Below are positions 7,811 through 17,366 of a stretch of 64,000 bases of DNA, piece after piece. Source of the stretch: Paenibacillus antri (GTDB lineage: Bacteria; Bacillota; Bacilli; Paenibacillales; YIM-B00363); NCBI RefSeq assembly GCF_005765165.1, contig NZ_VCIW01000023.1, positions 62,001 through 126,000 of the forward strand, written 5' to 3'. The translations under genes and the position numbers were made by a program. The stretch's first letter is position 1, and the number at the start of each line of letters is the position of its first letter. The notes under the pieces were generated by a model. It worked only from the letters and a program-made list of their open reading frames with translations. It made no database searches and was not told where the DNA came from.

Positions 7811-9886
7811 ATGAAGGTGTCTCAACGCCAAAAGAAAATCGTCGAAGCGCTGCTCCGCGCGTCGAGCGATCTATCCGCCGGAGAGCTGGCCAAGGCGGCC
7901 GACGTCAGCGCGCGCACCGTGCACCGGGAGCTTGCGGACGTAGAATCGCTGCTCGCGGACGTCGGCGTCGGCCTGCAGAAGAAGGCGGGCGCCGGCATTC
8001 GGCTCGATGCCGATCCGGGACGGCTCGAAGCGCTCGAGCGGATTCTCCTCCACGCGGAATCCGACGAGCTGTCGTCGACGGATCGACGGACGCTGCTGCT
8101 TTGCGCGCTGCTTGAGGCGAGCGAACCGGTGAAGCTGTTCGCGCTCGCCCACGAGCTGCAGGTGACGACGCCGACCGTGACGAGCGATCTGGACGAGGTC
8201 GAGCGATGGGCGGCGCGGGACGGTTTGACGCTTGTCCGAAGGCGCGGGTACGGGGTACAGCTGGAAGGCGACGAAGCCGGAAAACGAAGCGCGATCCGTC
8301 GTCTCGCTTGGGAGACGCTGGACGACTCCGACCTGTTCGGCCGGCCGGAAACGGGCGATCGCCCGCTCCACCCCGTCACCGCCAAGCTGCTCGAGCTGAT
8401 CGGCAAACCGCACTTCTTCCGGCTGGAGCGAGCGCTGTGGGCGAACGAAGCGGCGGGAGCGAAGGAGCTCTCCGAGACGGCTTACACCCGCATGCTCGTG
8501 CGGCTGTCCGTCGCGCTCGCCCGCTTCGGCGCCGGCCATCGGATCGGCGCGTCGGGAAGCGCCGTACCGCCGCCGGACGCGGCCGCGGTTGCGGACGCGC
8601 TCGGCCGGGAGCTCGGGCTCGACCTGCCTCCCGAGGAGATCGCGTACGTCGCCGGCGTGCTGACGGAGGACGAGTCGGACGACGACGGCGTCGGCGTCGC
8701 GGGAGCGGATCCGCGGCTGTTCGAGACGACGGCCGCGCTCATCGCCGACGTGGAGCGCCGGATGCACGCGTCGCTCGCCGGCGACCGGCAGCTTCGGGAG
8801 GGGCTGCTGCAGCATCTGGAGCCGGCCATCGCGCGACTCCGCGAAGGCGGTTCGATCCGCAACCCGCTGCTGCCGCAAATCAAGAAGGATTACGAGACGC
8901 TCTTCCGAAGCGTCAAGGAAGCCGCGAAGGAGACGCTGCAGGAACGGGAGCGAGGGCTCGCGGTGCCGGACGAGGAGATCGGGTTTCTCGCGATGCATTT
9001 CGGCGCGGCGCTCGAGCGCGCCAAGCAGCTGCCGGGCGCCGTCCGCGCTCTGCTCGTGTGCACGAGCGGCATCGGCTCCTCGAAGATGCTGGCCGTCCGG
9101 CTCGCGAAGGAATTCCCGCAGCTGCACGTCGTCGGCAACGTCTCTTGGTACGAAGCGGCGCACAGTCCGAAGGACCGCTACGACCTGATCGTGTCGACCG
9201 TCGACCTGCCGCTGCCGCCAGAGCAGTACATTAAGCTGTCTCCCCTCTTGAACGAGGAGGAGACGGATCGGCTGCGGCGCTTCCTGCGCGGCGCGGCCGA
9301 ACGCAAGCGGGCGCAAGGCGCCGCGCCGACGGGAGCCGGGCCGCCGGCGGGAGCCGCGGCCCCGAACGAAGACGCGCTCGAGCGGCTCCGCGCGCTGAAG
9401 CAATACGCCGACGGCGCGGTCCGGCTGCTCGACGCGTTCGTCGTCGGCCGGCTGGCGACGAACGGCCGCGGCATCCGCGAGCTGCTGCTCGACGCGTGCG
9501 GGCGAACCGCCGCGGCCGGCGTCGCGAAAGCGGTGACGGACCGGCTGCTCGAACGCGAGCGCCAAGGCTCCGTGCTGATCCCGGACACCGATCTGGCCTT
9601 ATTCCATACGCGCAGCGACGCGATCGAGGCGCCGACGCTCGCGTTGTTCCGACTCGACGAACGAATCGATACGGGCGCGGACCGCCCGGTCTCCCGCTTC
9701 CTGCTCATGCTCGCGCCGAAGCGCCTTCCGAAGCGCGAGCTCGAGCTGCTGAGCGAAATCAGCGCGATGCTGCTGCAAGAAGACTTCGTCGAAGCGCTGC
9801 AAACCGATGACGAAGCGCGCATCAAGCGATACCTAGCGAATCAACTAGAAGCTTATATAAAGAACAATATCGAATGGAGCGAGTGA
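7811..9886 (+). CDS. mtlR: Mannitol operon transcriptional activator MtlR (PRD regulator)
   Basis: A 691-residue BglG/MtlR-type activator. In order: an HTH near residues 5-60 (LSAGELAKAADVSARTVHRELADVE), a second HTH-like region near 95-150, PRD1 and PRD2 (about 190-410), a Gat-type EIIB-like domain with Cys in LLVCTSGIGSSKMLAV near 420, and a C-terminal EIIA-like domain with His in DLALFHTRSD near 600. PRD2 keeps its histidines (LLQHLEPAI and LAMHFGAAL). PRD1 has an Arg where a His might be expected (YTRMLVRLSVAL). In Bacillus MtlR, HPr phosphorylates PRD2 to activate and EIICB/EIIA act on the C-terminal domains. GAGGGGGAG precedes the ATG. Confidence 0.93.
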   Translation: MKVSQRQKKIVEALLRASSDLSAGELAKAADVSARTVHRELADVESLLADVGVGLQKKAGAGIRLDADPGRLEALERILLHAESDELSSTDRRTLLLCALLEASEPVKLFALAHELQVTTPTVTSDLDEVERWAARDGLTLVRRRGYGVQLEGDEAGKRSAIRRLAWETLDDSDLFGRPETGDRPLHPVTAKLLELIGKPHFFRLERALWANEAAGAKELSETAYTRMLVRLSVALARFGAGHRIGASGSAVPPPDAAAVADALGRELGLDLPPEEIAYVAGVLTEDESDDDGVGVAGADPRLFETTAALIADVERRMHASLAGDRQLREGLLQHLEPAIARLREGGSIRNPLLPQIKKDYETLFRSVKEAAKETLQERERGLAVPDEEIGFLAMHFGAALERAKQLPGAVRALLVCTSGIGSSKMLAVRLAKEFPQLHVVGNVSWYEAAHSPKDRYDLIVSTVDLPLPPEQYIKLSPLLNEEETDRLRRFLRGAAERKRAQGAAPTGAGPPAGAAAPNEDALERLRALKQYADGAVRLLDAFVVGRLATNGRGIRELLLDACGRTAAAGVAKAVTDRLLERERQGSVLIPDTDLALFHTRSDAIEAPTLALFRLDERIDTGADRPVSRFLLMLAPKRLPKRELELLSEISAMLLQEDFVEALQTDDEARIKRYLANQLEAYIKNNIEWSE

Positions 9887-9888
9887 CG

Positions 9889-10326
9889 ATGACCATCCTA
9901 TCTACGAACAAAGTGAAGCTGGGCGCGAAAGCCGCCGACAAGAACGAGGCGATCCGCATGGCCGGCCGACTGCTCGTCGAAGCGGGGCATGTGCCGGAGG
10001 AATATATCGAAAAGATGATCGAGCGCGACGCCCTCTCCTCGACGTACATGGGCGGCGGGCTCGCCATCCCGCACGGCACCAACGAGGCGAAGCCGCTCGT
10101 GAAGTCGACCGGCATGTCGATTCTCGTCTTCCCGGACGGCGTCTCCTTCGGCGACGGGCAAGTCGCGAAGCTCGTCGTCGGCATCGCCGCCGTCGGCGAC
10201 GACCATCTCGACATCCTGACGAACGTCGCCATGATTTGCTCCGACGAAGACAGCTTCGAGAGCATCCTTAACGCCGACTCGGAAGAGCGGTTGATCGCCA
10301 TCTTCGAAAGCGGGATGGACGAATGA
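9889..10326 (+). CDS. mtlF: PTS mannitol-specific EIIA component
   Basis: A 145-residue cytoplasmic phosphocarrier that takes phosphate from HPr and passes it to the EIIB domain of MtlA. The active-site His is H62 in GGGLAIPHGTNEAKPLV, the standard mannitol/fructose EIIA signature. Length is normal. The ATG at 9889 is preferred because GGAG lies about 9 bases upstream and it sits 2 bases after the mtlR stop. It overlaps mtlD by 4 bases (ATGA). Confidence 0.95.
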   Translation: MTILSTNKVKLGAKAADKNEAIRMAGRLLVEAGHVPEEYIEKMIERDALSSTYMGGGLAIPHGTNEAKPLVKSTGMSILVFPDGVSFGDGQVAKLVVGIAAVGDDHLDILTNVAMICSDEDSFESILNADSEERLIAIFESGMDE

Positions 10327-11525
10327 TCGCCGTCCACTTCGGCGCGGGCAACATCGGACGCGGCTTCATCGGCCTCATGCTGTCGCAAGCCGGCTACGAC
10401 GTCGTCTTCGTCGACGTCAACGAAGCGCTCGTCGCGGCGCTTCAGGAGCGTAAGCGATACGACGTCGAATTCGCGGACGGACGAGGCGAAGCGGTCGTCG
10501 TGCGGAACGTCGACGCGATCGACGGGAAGCGCGTCGACCTCGTGGCGGAGCGCATCGCCGGCGCGGATCTCGTCACGACGGCGGTCGGCGTGAACGTATT
10601 GAAGTTCATCGCGGACGGAATCGCTCGAGGCATCGAACGCCGTCTCGCCGCGGCGGCCGGCGGCTCCCCCGCCCCGCTGCACGTCATCGCCTGCGAGAAC
10701 GCGATCGGCGGCAGCACGCAGCTCAAGGAACACGTCTACGCCCACCTGTCCGCGGAGACGCGCGAGGCGGCCGCCCGCTATGTCGCGTTCCCGGACGCCG
10801 CGGTCGACCGGATCGTGCCGCTCCAGAAGCATGACGATCCGCTGCGCGTCGCCGTCGAGCCGTTCGCCGAATGGGTCGTCGACCGGTCCGCGATGCTGCC
10901 GGGCGGCCCGCCGCCGATCGAAGGCGTCCATTACGTCGACCGGCTGCAGCCGTACATCGAGCGGAAGCTGTTCACGGTCAACACCGGCCATTGCTGCGCC
11001 GCCTACCACGGCTTCCTGCGCGGACACGAGACGATCCAGTCGGCGATGGCGGACGACGCGGTGCGCGCCGAAGTCGTCAGCATCCTTGAAGAGACCGGCG
11101 CGATGCTCGTCCGCCAATACGGCTTCCCCGAAGCGGAGCACCGGCGTTACCTCGAGACGACCGTCGAACGGTTCGCCAATCCGCATCTGACCGACGAGGT
11201 CGCGCGGGTCGGCCGCTCGCCGATCCGCAAGCTGTCGCCGAACGATCGCCTCGTCCGGCCGGCGACGCTCGCGCACGGGCTCGGCATCCCGGTGCCGCAT
11301 CTCGCCAAGGCGATGGGCGCCGCCCTCCGCTTCGACGTCCCGGGCGATCCGGAGGCGGCGGAGCTGCAGCAGGCGCTGCGTCGCGACGGCGCGCCTGCCG
11401 TGTTAACGAGGGTGACCGGTTTGCCGGAGGACCATCCGATCCATAACCAAGCGGCCGCCGCGTACGAAGACCTCGCCGCCGAGGCTTCCCGAGCCGCCGA
11501 CCCGAAAGGAGCGACCCGATCATGA
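10323..11525 (+). CDS. mtlD: Mannitol-1-phosphate 5-dehydrogenase
   Basis: A 400-residue polyol dehydrogenase of the long-chain family that oxidises mannitol 1-phosphate to fructose 6-phosphate with NAD+. The N-terminal Rossmann motif is [18 protein letters not shown] at residues 3-20. The central region has the family CENAIGGS motif near 130 and the catalytic segment [15 protein letters not shown] near 220. Length is typical. It overlaps mtlF and ptsI by 4 bases each, so the operon is translationally coupled here. Its C-terminal 15 residues ([16 protein letters not shown]) look like a nonconserved tail. Confidence 0.95.
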   Translation: MIAVHFGAGNIGRGFIGLMLSQAGYDVVFVDVNEALVAALQERKRYDVEFADGRGEAVVVRNVDAIDGKRVDLVAERIAGADLVTTAVGVNVLKFIADGIARGIERRLAAAAGGSPAPLHVIACENAIGGSTQLKEHVYAHLSAETREAAARYVAFPDAAVDRIVPLQKHDDPLRVAVEPFAEWVVDRSAMLPGGPPPIEGVHYVDRLQPYIERKLFTVNTGHCCAAYHGFLRGHETIQSAMADDAVRAEVVSILEETGAMLVRQYGFPEAEHRRYLETTVERFANPHLTDEVARVGRSPIRKLSPNDRLVRPATLAHGLGIPVPHLAKAMGAALRFDVPGDPEAAELQQALRRDGAPAVLTRVTGLPEDHPIHNQAAAAYEDLAAEASRAADPKGATRS

Positions 11526-13255
11526 CGACGAAGCAACCGATTCCCGGCATCGCCGCCTCCCCCGGCATCGTCATCGCGAAGGCGTACGTAGCCGAGGCCG
11601 AATCGTTCGTGCCCGAGCTCGCCAGCGCGGCGAATCCCGCCGCGGAGGAAGCCCGGCTCGACGCCGCGATCGCGAAAGCCCGCGCGGAGCTCGAGGCGAT
11701 CAAGAACGACGCGGCCGCGCGCATCGGCGCGGACAAGGCGGAAATTTTCGAAGGTCATCTGCTCTTGCTCGAAGATCCGGATCTGATCGACGGCATCCGC
11801 GAGAAGCTGACGTCCGACGGCGTCACCGCCGAATACGCGTTGTACGAAACGGCGCAAGGCTTTATCGAGGTTCTGCAGAGCATGGACAACGAGCTGCTGC
11901 GCGAGCGCGCCGTCGACGTGAAAGACGTCTCGGGACGCATCATGAGCCATCTGCGCGGCGTGCCGCACGCCAGCCTTAGCTCGATCGCCGAGCCGTGCGT
12001 CGTCGTCGCCCGCGACCTGACGCCGTCGGATACGGCGCAGCTCGATCTCGCCTACGTGCAAGGCTTCGTAACGGAAATCGGCAGCCGTACGTCCCACTCG
12101 GCTATCATGGCGCGGTCGCTCGAAATTCCGGCCGTCGTCGGCGCGGGCGAAGCGGTGCTCGCCATTCGGGCCGGTGCGACCGTCATTCTCGACGCCGTCG
12201 AGGGCCGCGTCCACGTCGACCCGTCTCCCGAGCGGCTCGCCGAATACGAGGCGAAGAAAGCGGCGTACGACAAAAACAAAGCGGAGCTTGCGCTGCTGAA
12301 GGACCGTCCGACCGTCTCGAAGGACGGCCATCGCGTCGAGCTGGCCGCGAACATCGGCAGCGTGAAGGATTTGGAGAAGGTGCTGGACAACGGCGCCGAG
12401 GCGATCGGCCTGTTCCGAACGGAATTTTTATATATGGGGCGTTCCTCCCTCCCGACGGAGGAAGAACAGTATCAAACCTATAAGCATGTCTTGGAAAAGA
12501 TGAACGGCAAACCGGTCGTCATCCGCACGATCGACATCGGCGGCGACAAGGAGCTGCCGTATCTCGGCCTCCCGAAGGAATCGAACCCGTTCCTCGGCGA
12601 GCGTGCGCTCCGATTCGCGCTGCGGCGCGAGGACGTATTCCGCCCGCAGCTCCGCGCCTTGCTGCGAGCCAGCGCGCACGGCAACCTGAAAATCATGTTC
12701 CCGATGGTTGCCGTGCGGGAGGAATGGCTCGCCGCGAAGCGGCTGCTGGACGAAGAGCGCGAGAAGCTGAAGGCGGAAGGCGCGAAGGTCGCGGACCGGA
12801 TCGAAACCGGCATCATGATCGAAATTCCGGCCGCCGCCATCGCCGCGGATACGTTCGCGAAGGACGTCGATTTCTTCAGCATCGGCACGAACGACCTGAT
12901 TCAATATACGATGGCCGCCGACCGCATGAACGAGACGGTGTCGTATTTGTATCAGCCGTGCCACCCATCGATCTTGCGGCTCGTGCAGATGGTCATCCAG
13001 GCGGCGGAACGGGCGGGCAAGTGGGTCGGCATGTGCGGCGAGATGGCCGGCGACGAGACGGCGATCCCGCTGCTGCTCGGCCTCGGGCTGCATGAATTCA
13101 GCATGAGCGCGGGCTCCGTCCTGCCGGCGCGGAGACAGATCGCCTCTCTCTCCCGCGAGGAGTGGAAGGCGCATGCGGAGCAGGCGCTTCGCATGAGCGG
13201 CCATGCGGAAGTGAAGGAATTCGTCCAACAACAACGAAGGAGCGTGACCGTATGA
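11522..13255 (+). CDS. ptsI: Phosphoenolpyruvate-protein phosphotransferase (PTS Enzyme I)
   Basis: A 577-residue Enzyme I that transfers phosphate from PEP to HPr. The N-terminal HPr-binding domain spans about 5-145. The swivelling phosphohistidine domain carries H192 in [20 protein letters not shown]. The C-terminal PEP-binding TIM barrel (about 255-540) has signatures [31 protein letters not shown] and the active Cys in [11 protein letters not shown]. It overlaps mtlD and ptsH by 4 bases. Placement inside a mannitol operon is unusual; general Enzyme I is normally in a separate ptsHI operon, so this may be a dedicated copy. Confidence 0.95.
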   Translation: MTTKQPIPGIAASPGIVIAKAYVAEAESFVPELASAANPAAEEARLDAAIAKARAELEAIKNDAAARIGADKAEIFEGHLLLLEDPDLIDGIREKLTSDGVTAEYALYETAQGFIEVLQSMDNELLRERAVDVKDVSGRIMSHLRGVPHASLSSIAEPCVVVARDLTPSDTAQLDLAYVQGFVTEIGSRTSHSAIMARSLEIPAVVGAGEAVLAIRAGATVILDAVEGRVHVDPSPERLAEYEAKKAAYDKNKAELALLKDRPTVSKDGHRVELAANIGSVKDLEKVLDNGAEAIGLFRTEFLYMGRSSLPTEEEQYQTYKHVLEKMNGKPVVIRTIDIGGDKELPYLGLPKESNPFLGERALRFALRREDVFRPQLRALLRASAHGNLKIMFPMVAVREEWLAAKRLLDEEREKLKAEGAKVADRIETGIMIEIPAAAIAADTFAKDVDFFSIGTNDLIQYTMAADRMNETVSYLYQPCHPSILRLVQMVIQAAERAGKWVGMCGEMAGDETAIPLLLGLGLHEFSMSAGSVLPARRQIASLSREEWKAHAEQALRMSGHAEVKEFVQQQRRSVTV

Positions 13256-13512
13256 TCAGTCAAACATTCACCGTCGCGAACCCTCAAGGGTTCCACGTCC
13301 GTCCGACGAAGACGTTCGTCGAGAAGGCGAGCGCCTTCCCTTGCAAGATCAACGTCATCAACAAAGGCAAAAAAGTGAACGGCAAGAGCTCGCTGAGCAT
13401 GCTCACGCTCGGCATCGCCCAAGGCGACGAAGTGACGCTCGAAATCGACGGCGAACAGGAACAAGAAGCTATGGAAGCGTTAGGTCCGCTCTTCGGACAA
13501 ATCCACGAATAG
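13252..13512 (+). CDS. ptsH: Phosphocarrier protein HPr
   Basis: An 86-residue HPr. H15 in [15 protein letters not shown] accepts phosphate from Enzyme I, and S46 in [15 protein letters not shown] is the HPr kinase/phosphorylase site used for CcpA signalling, so it is HPr and not Crh. The active-site loop reads H-V-R-P-T where most HPr proteins have H-A-R-P-A, an unusual variation. The ATG overlaps the ptsI stop by 4 bases, with GAAGGAG upstream. Last gene of the mannitol operon, followed by a strong terminator. Confidence 0.94.
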   Translation: MISQTFTVANPQGFHVRPTKTFVEKASAFPCKINVINKGKKVNGKSSLSMLTLGIAQGDEVTLEIDGEQEQEAMEALGPLFGQIHE

Positions 13513-13530
13513 ATGTAACATTTTGTAAAA

Positions 13531-13574
13531 TTAGACTGCTCCGGAACGAATGTCCGGGCAGTCTAATTTTTTTT
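13531..13574 (+). terminator. Rho-independent terminator of the mtl-ptsHI operon
   Basis: TTAGACTGCTCCGG pairs with CCGGGCAGTCTAA, followed by eight or more T. It lies 18 bases after the ptsH stop. Confidence 0.92.
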
Positions 13575-13654
13575 GCCAAAATCTATTAAATTTATGATAC
13601 TATTACGGATGCGAAAACGTTTAGATTCGATAGAGACAAGAGAGGCTGAGTCAT

Positions 13655-15493
13655 TTGCCGAACCCGCCGTTTACTACAACTCCTCTATTTTCGATCGAAC
13701 AACATAAATTTCTCCTCGAACAATTGCCGGATCCCGTAGCGGTGTATACCGGACTTCGTATCGTTTACGCGAATCCGGCCGCCGCGGCCATCGTCGGCGC
13801 CCGCTCTCCCGAGCAGCTGATCGGCCGGGCGGTCCTCGACTTCGTTCCGCCGGAGCACCGCGCTCCGGAAGCGCCGGGCATCCCCTCCCAGCTTAAGCCG
13901 AACGCCGGCGAGCCCGCCATCGAGCATTGGCTTCGGCTCGACGGCTATCGCGTCACCGTACAGACGAAATCTTTCCCTATCCTATATGCCGGCGAACCGT
14001 CCGTATTAATGATTTGTAAGGACATGACCGCCGAAATCGGCTACGAGCAATCGCTTCGCCGCAACGAGCAGCTCTTGCTGAACGTCGTGCAATATTCGCC
14101 GGAGGCGATCGTGCTGCATGCCGACGATATCGTGTATTACGCGAACGACGCGACGGTCCGCATGTTCCGCGCCTTCAGCGCTTCCGAGCTGATCGGACGC
14201 AACATCTATGATTTCATACATAAAGACTTTCATGAAGCAGGGAAGCGGCGCCTGTCCGAAGCGAAGGAGCGCGCCGGCACGAGGCTCGGTTTCACCGTAC
14301 ATAAGTTCACCCGCCTCGACGGCGAAACGTTCGATGCGGAAGTGTCCAGCGTGGTGATCGAAAATGCGGACGACCGCTTCGCAGGACGCTACATACAGAC
14401 GGTGCTTCGCGACGTGACGGAGCGCATCGCCCGCGAGAAGGAACTGCTCGACCATTCGCAGCGGTTCGAACGGCTGTTGAAGTTTTTGCCCGAGCCGATC
14501 GTGATCACCGACCACGGCGCCATAATTTACTGCAACAAGTCGACGGCGAAGCTCGTCCGCGCCTCGAGTAAAGACGAAATTATCGGCAAGAGCATCTTCG
14601 ACTTCATTCACTCCGATCATCACCAGGACTCCGTTCGAGTCGTGCGCGACGTCATGCGGACCTACGATGCGACGCCCTTCCAAGAGCGCAAAATCATCTG
14701 CTGCGACGGAAGCGTCATCTCGGTCGAAATTTCGAGCATTCGGATCGATCACTATAACGGAAAATCGGTCACCCTCAGCGTCATGCGGGACCTCACCGAA
14801 CGCAAGGAAGCCGAAGAGCTCTTGATCCGTTCCGAGAAGCTGTCGGTCATCGGGCAGCTGGCGGCCGGCGTCGCGCACGAAATTCGCAACCCGTTGACGT
14901 CGCTCCGCGGGTTCACGCAGCTGCTCCGCCGGGAGCTGGATCCCGCCCGCTTCTATTACATCGAGACGATGCTCAGCGAGCTCGATCGCATGACCTATAT
15001 CGTCAACGATTTCATGAGCTTGTCGAAGCCGCAGCTCGTCGCGTACCGCAATCACGAACTTGCGGATACGCTTCGCGCCGTCCTGCTCGTCATCGAGAGC
15101 GAGGCGCTCCTGCACAACATCGCCGTGCACTGGGACCATCGCGGCGGCCTGCCGCCGGTTCGCTGCGACGAACATCGCATGAAGCAGGTGTTCCTCAACG
15201 TGCTGAAGAACGCGATCGACGCCATGCCGGACGGCGGCGCGATTCACTTGAAGATGGAAGCCGTCGGCGACGAGCTGCTCGTCCGCATCCGGGACGAAGG
15301 ACCCGGTATGCCGAAGGAGCTGATCGAACGGATCGGCGATCCGTTCTTCACGACGAAGTCGGACGGCACGGGGCTCGGGCTTATGATTTGCCACCGGATC
15401 GTCGAGGCGCATAACGGCTCGATCCGGTTTTCGAGCGCGCCTGGCGCGGGAACGACCGTAGACATACTCCTTCCGATCGCAACCGAAACCTAA
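13655..15493 (+). CDS. PAS-domain sensor histidine kinase (orphan, sporulation-kinase-like)
   Basis: A 612-residue soluble kinase with three PAS domains at about 15-130, 145-270 and 278-390; the second and third start with FERLL/LLLNVVQYSPE-type motifs and share NIYDFIH/SIFDFIH. A HisKA domain follows with phospho-acceptor H408 in AAGVAHEIRNPLTSLRGFTQ, then a HATPase with N box (NVLKNAIDAMPDGG), DEGPGMP and GTGLGLMI. No membrane segments and no linked response regulator, which resembles KinA/KinE-type sporulation kinases feeding Spo0F. The start is a TTG at 13655 with AGAGAGG about 9 bases upstream. The sporulation role is inference from architecture. Confidence 0.88.
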   Translation: MPNPPFTTTPLFSIEQHKFLLEQLPDPVAVYTGLRIVYANPAAAAIVGARSPEQLIGRAVLDFVPPEHRAPEAPGIPSQLKPNAGEPAIEHWLRLDGYRVTVQTKSFPILYAGEPSVLMICKDMTAEIGYEQSLRRNEQLLLNVVQYSPEAIVLHADDIVYYANDATVRMFRAFSASELIGRNIYDFIHKDFHEAGKRRLSEAKERAGTRLGFTVHKFTRLDGETFDAEVSSVVIENADDRFAGRYIQTVLRDVTERIAREKELLDHSQRFERLLKFLPEPIVITDHGAIIYCNKSTAKLVRASSKDEIIGKSIFDFIHSDHHQDSVRVVRDVMRTYDATPFQERKIICCDGSVISVEISSIRIDHYNGKSVTLSVMRDLTERKEAEELLIRSEKLSVIGQLAAGVAHEIRNPLTSLRGFTQLLRRELDPARFYYIETMLSELDRMTYIVNDFMSLSKPQLVAYRNHELADTLRAVLLVIESEALLHNIAVHWDHRGGLPPVRCDEHRMKQVFLNVLKNAIDAMPDGGAIHLKMEAVGDELLVRIRDEGPGMPKELIERIGDPFFTTKSDGTGLGLMICHRIVEAHNGSIRFSSAPGAGTTVDILLPIATET

Positions 15494-15538
15494 AAAAAGG
15501 GCGAGTCGTCAGCCGTTCGGCTGAGACTCGCCCTTTTC
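15494..15538. terminator. Bidirectional terminator between kinase and dioxygenase genes
   Basis: AAGGGCGAGTC pairs with GACTCGCCCTT, with an inner GCCG/CGGC pair. It is flanked by A7 on the left and TTTT on the right, so it can terminate both convergent genes. Confidence 0.85.
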
Positions 15539-15550
15539 CTCGGATACGCC

Positions 15551-16333
15551 TTACTGCTCCGCATGCACCGTAAACTTCGGGAACGCTTTGTCGAAGTGCG
15601 GGTTCTCGCCCGCGATCATAAGGCCTGCGCCCCAATCGATGTGCGTGTTCTCCGTCGGGAAGTCCGACGGGTCCTTATATTGGAACAGTACGTTCCGGCG
15701 CGTGCGCTCGCTTCGGTTCGGACCGGAGCCGTGAATCGTCAAGTAGTTGAAGAACAAGACGTCCCCCGCTTCCGCCGGACAAGGCGTTCCCATCGAAATC
15801 GGGTATTCGACATGATTCAAGTAATGTCGGCCGACATGCGGAATCGGGCCTTGCTTATGCGACCCCGGGATGACGTGCAGGCACCCGTTCGCCTCGTCGG
15901 CGTCGTCCAGATGCAGGCTCGCAGCCAACATCGTATGGTTGGCATGCGGGAAATACGGGTGGTCCTGATGCATCGGGAAGGCGGCGCCGTTTTCCGGAGG
16001 CTTCACCAGCATCTTGGAGTGATGGACCTGCACGTTCGGTCCGATCAACTGCGTCAGCACCGCCGCCATGTTCGGATGCGTCATCGCGCGCATGAACGAC
16101 GCGTCGTGATAGTGCACGTCATGGAACCCTTTAAGCACCAGCTTCTTCAGCTCGTCGGCCGGCAAATAATCGCCTTGCCACGCATGATTCGCATCCTTCT
16201 TCGCCTTCGCCGCGCGCTGAATGATGCGCTCCACGCCTTCTCGCATGACCTCGATGTCCGCCTTCGGGATGACACCCTTTACCAGCAGATACCCGTTCTC
16301 TCGATAAAACTCCGCTTCCTTCGCTCCGATCAT
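15551..16333 (-). CDS. Phytanoyl-CoA dioxygenase family protein (Fe(II)/2-oxoglutarate oxygenase)
   Basis: A 260-residue double-stranded beta-helix oxygenase. The metal-binding facial triad is visible as H-x-D in FPMHQDHPYFPHANH near residue 125, with the distal His in LTIHGSGPNRSERTRRN near 210. The nearby Arg residues would bind 2-oxoglutarate. N-terminal FYRENGYLLVKGVIP is the usual PhyH start. The ATG at 16333 has AAGGGG 9 bases upstream. It is divergent from an AraC regulator (135-bp gap), which probably controls it. Substrate is unknown; bacterial members hydroxylate varied small molecules, including ectoine and phosphonates. Confidence 0.88.
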   Translation of the reverse strand: MIGAKEAEFYRENGYLLVKGVIPKADIEVMREGVERIIQRAAKAKKDANHAWQGDYLPADELKKLVLKGFHDVHYHDASFMRAMTHPNMAAVLTQLIGPNVQVHHSKMLVKPPENGAAFPMHQDHPYFPHANHTMLAASLHLDDADEANGCLHVIPGSHKQGPIPHVGRHYLNHVEYPISMGTPCPAEAGDVLFFNYLTIHGSGPNRSERTRRNVLFQYKDPSDFPTENTHIDWGAGLMIAGENPHFDKAFPKFTVHAEQ

Positions 16334-16468
16334 CGTTCGCGTCCCCTTCGTCCAAGTGATATAAATCATTGCGATTTGTGACTTTATTATATTTCGAGTA
16401 CCATGGAATCGTATTTGTTCGGGGGAGACACGTTTTTACCCGATTCGGACATAAGAGGGGGAGCCGCG

Positions 16469-17353
16469 ATGGAACGCATGCGGGAGAGCGAACAGATGTT
16501 GAACCGAACGGCACTGACGCTGCCGGGGGCGGACGTCTCGTTCCGGGTGCAATTCTGGGGAAATAACCCGACCCACTACGACAACCCGGTGCATAAGCAT
16601 TCCGTCTTCGAAATCTGTTACGTATGGGACGGCGTCGGGGAATACGGCGAATTCGAGGGGGAAGAGCGGGTGTACCCGCTGCGCCAAGGGACGTTGTTCT
16701 GCTCGCGGCCCGGCGTCGTGCATCAAATCCGGAGCGCTTCCGGCTTATCGCTGTCGTTCGTCTCCTTCGACGTCGACGAAAACCGTTCGTCCCCGGAAGA
16801 GGTCGAACGGTTCCGAAGGCTCGCCTCGGACGCGGAGGTGTGCCTGTACGACGCGGGCGGCGCGCCGACGGTGTCGCTCTGGCGGGCGCTGCTGCTGCCC
16901 TCGGAACCGCATCTGCGGCTGTCCGGCGCTTCCGCTTCCGGCGTCGCGCATGCGCTGCTTCGTTCGTTCGCAGACGTCTTCTCTCCTCGCCGACCGGCGA
17001 ACGACGTCCGGCGCACCCACTCGACGGAACACTTGCTCCGGCGCGCGAAGCTGTTCGTCCGCGACAACCTCGACGCGCCGCTGACGCTCGCGCGCGTCGC
17101 GGAATATTTGAACGTGTCCGAGCGGCACGTCTCTCGCATCTTCGCGGGCGGCATCCACGAGTCGTTCAACGGGTACGTGCGCGAGGAGCGCATTCGCCAA
17201 GCCGAATACTTATTGACGCATACCGACCAAGCGATCAAAGACATCGCCGAGCGGACCGGCTTCGGCACCGTCCATTCGTTCACGCGCGCCTTCGCCCGGA
17301 AGACCGGTCTCCCGCCCGGGCGCTACCGAGAGGAGCGGGGCGGGGAGCGGTAG
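16469..17353 (+). CDS. AraC family transcriptional regulator with cupin sensor domain
   Basis: A 294-residue regulator. The N-terminal cupin-like sensor domain (about 15-110) includes NPVHKHSVFEICYVWDG and LRQGTLFCSRPGVVHQI. The C-terminal double HTH (about 195-290) has LARVAEYLNVSERHVSRIFAG and the second-HTH signature IKDIAERTGFGTVHSFTRAFARKTGLPPGRYR. The ATG at 16469 is chosen because GAGGGGG lies 6 bases upstream; an earlier in-frame ATG at 16403 lacks one. It is divergent from the phytanoyl-CoA dioxygenase gene and likely its activator. The ligand is probably a small sugar or polar molecule, which is only inference. Confidence 0.88.
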   Translation: MERMRESEQMLNRTALTLPGADVSFRVQFWGNNPTHYDNPVHKHSVFEICYVWDGVGEYGEFEGEERVYPLRQGTLFCSRPGVVHQIRSASGLSLSFVSFDVDENRSSPEEVERFRRLASDAEVCLYDAGGAPTVSLWRALLLPSEPHLRLSGASASGVAHALLRSFADVFSPRRPANDVRRTHSTEHLLRRAKLFVRDNLDAPLTLARVAEYLNVSERHVSRIFAGGIHESFNGYVREERIRQAEYLLTHTDQAIKDIAERTGFGTVHSFTRAFARKTGLPPGRYREERGGER

Positions 17354-17366
17354 TCATGGCTATTCG

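Noticed and set aside
13252-13512. Crh instead of HPr
   Set aside because: H15 is present, so the protein can carry PTS phosphate; Crh lacks it.
13609-13624. cre-like site before the PAS kinase (GAAAACGTTTAGA)
   Set aside because: Three mismatches to the consensus, including the conserved C near the end; too weak to list.
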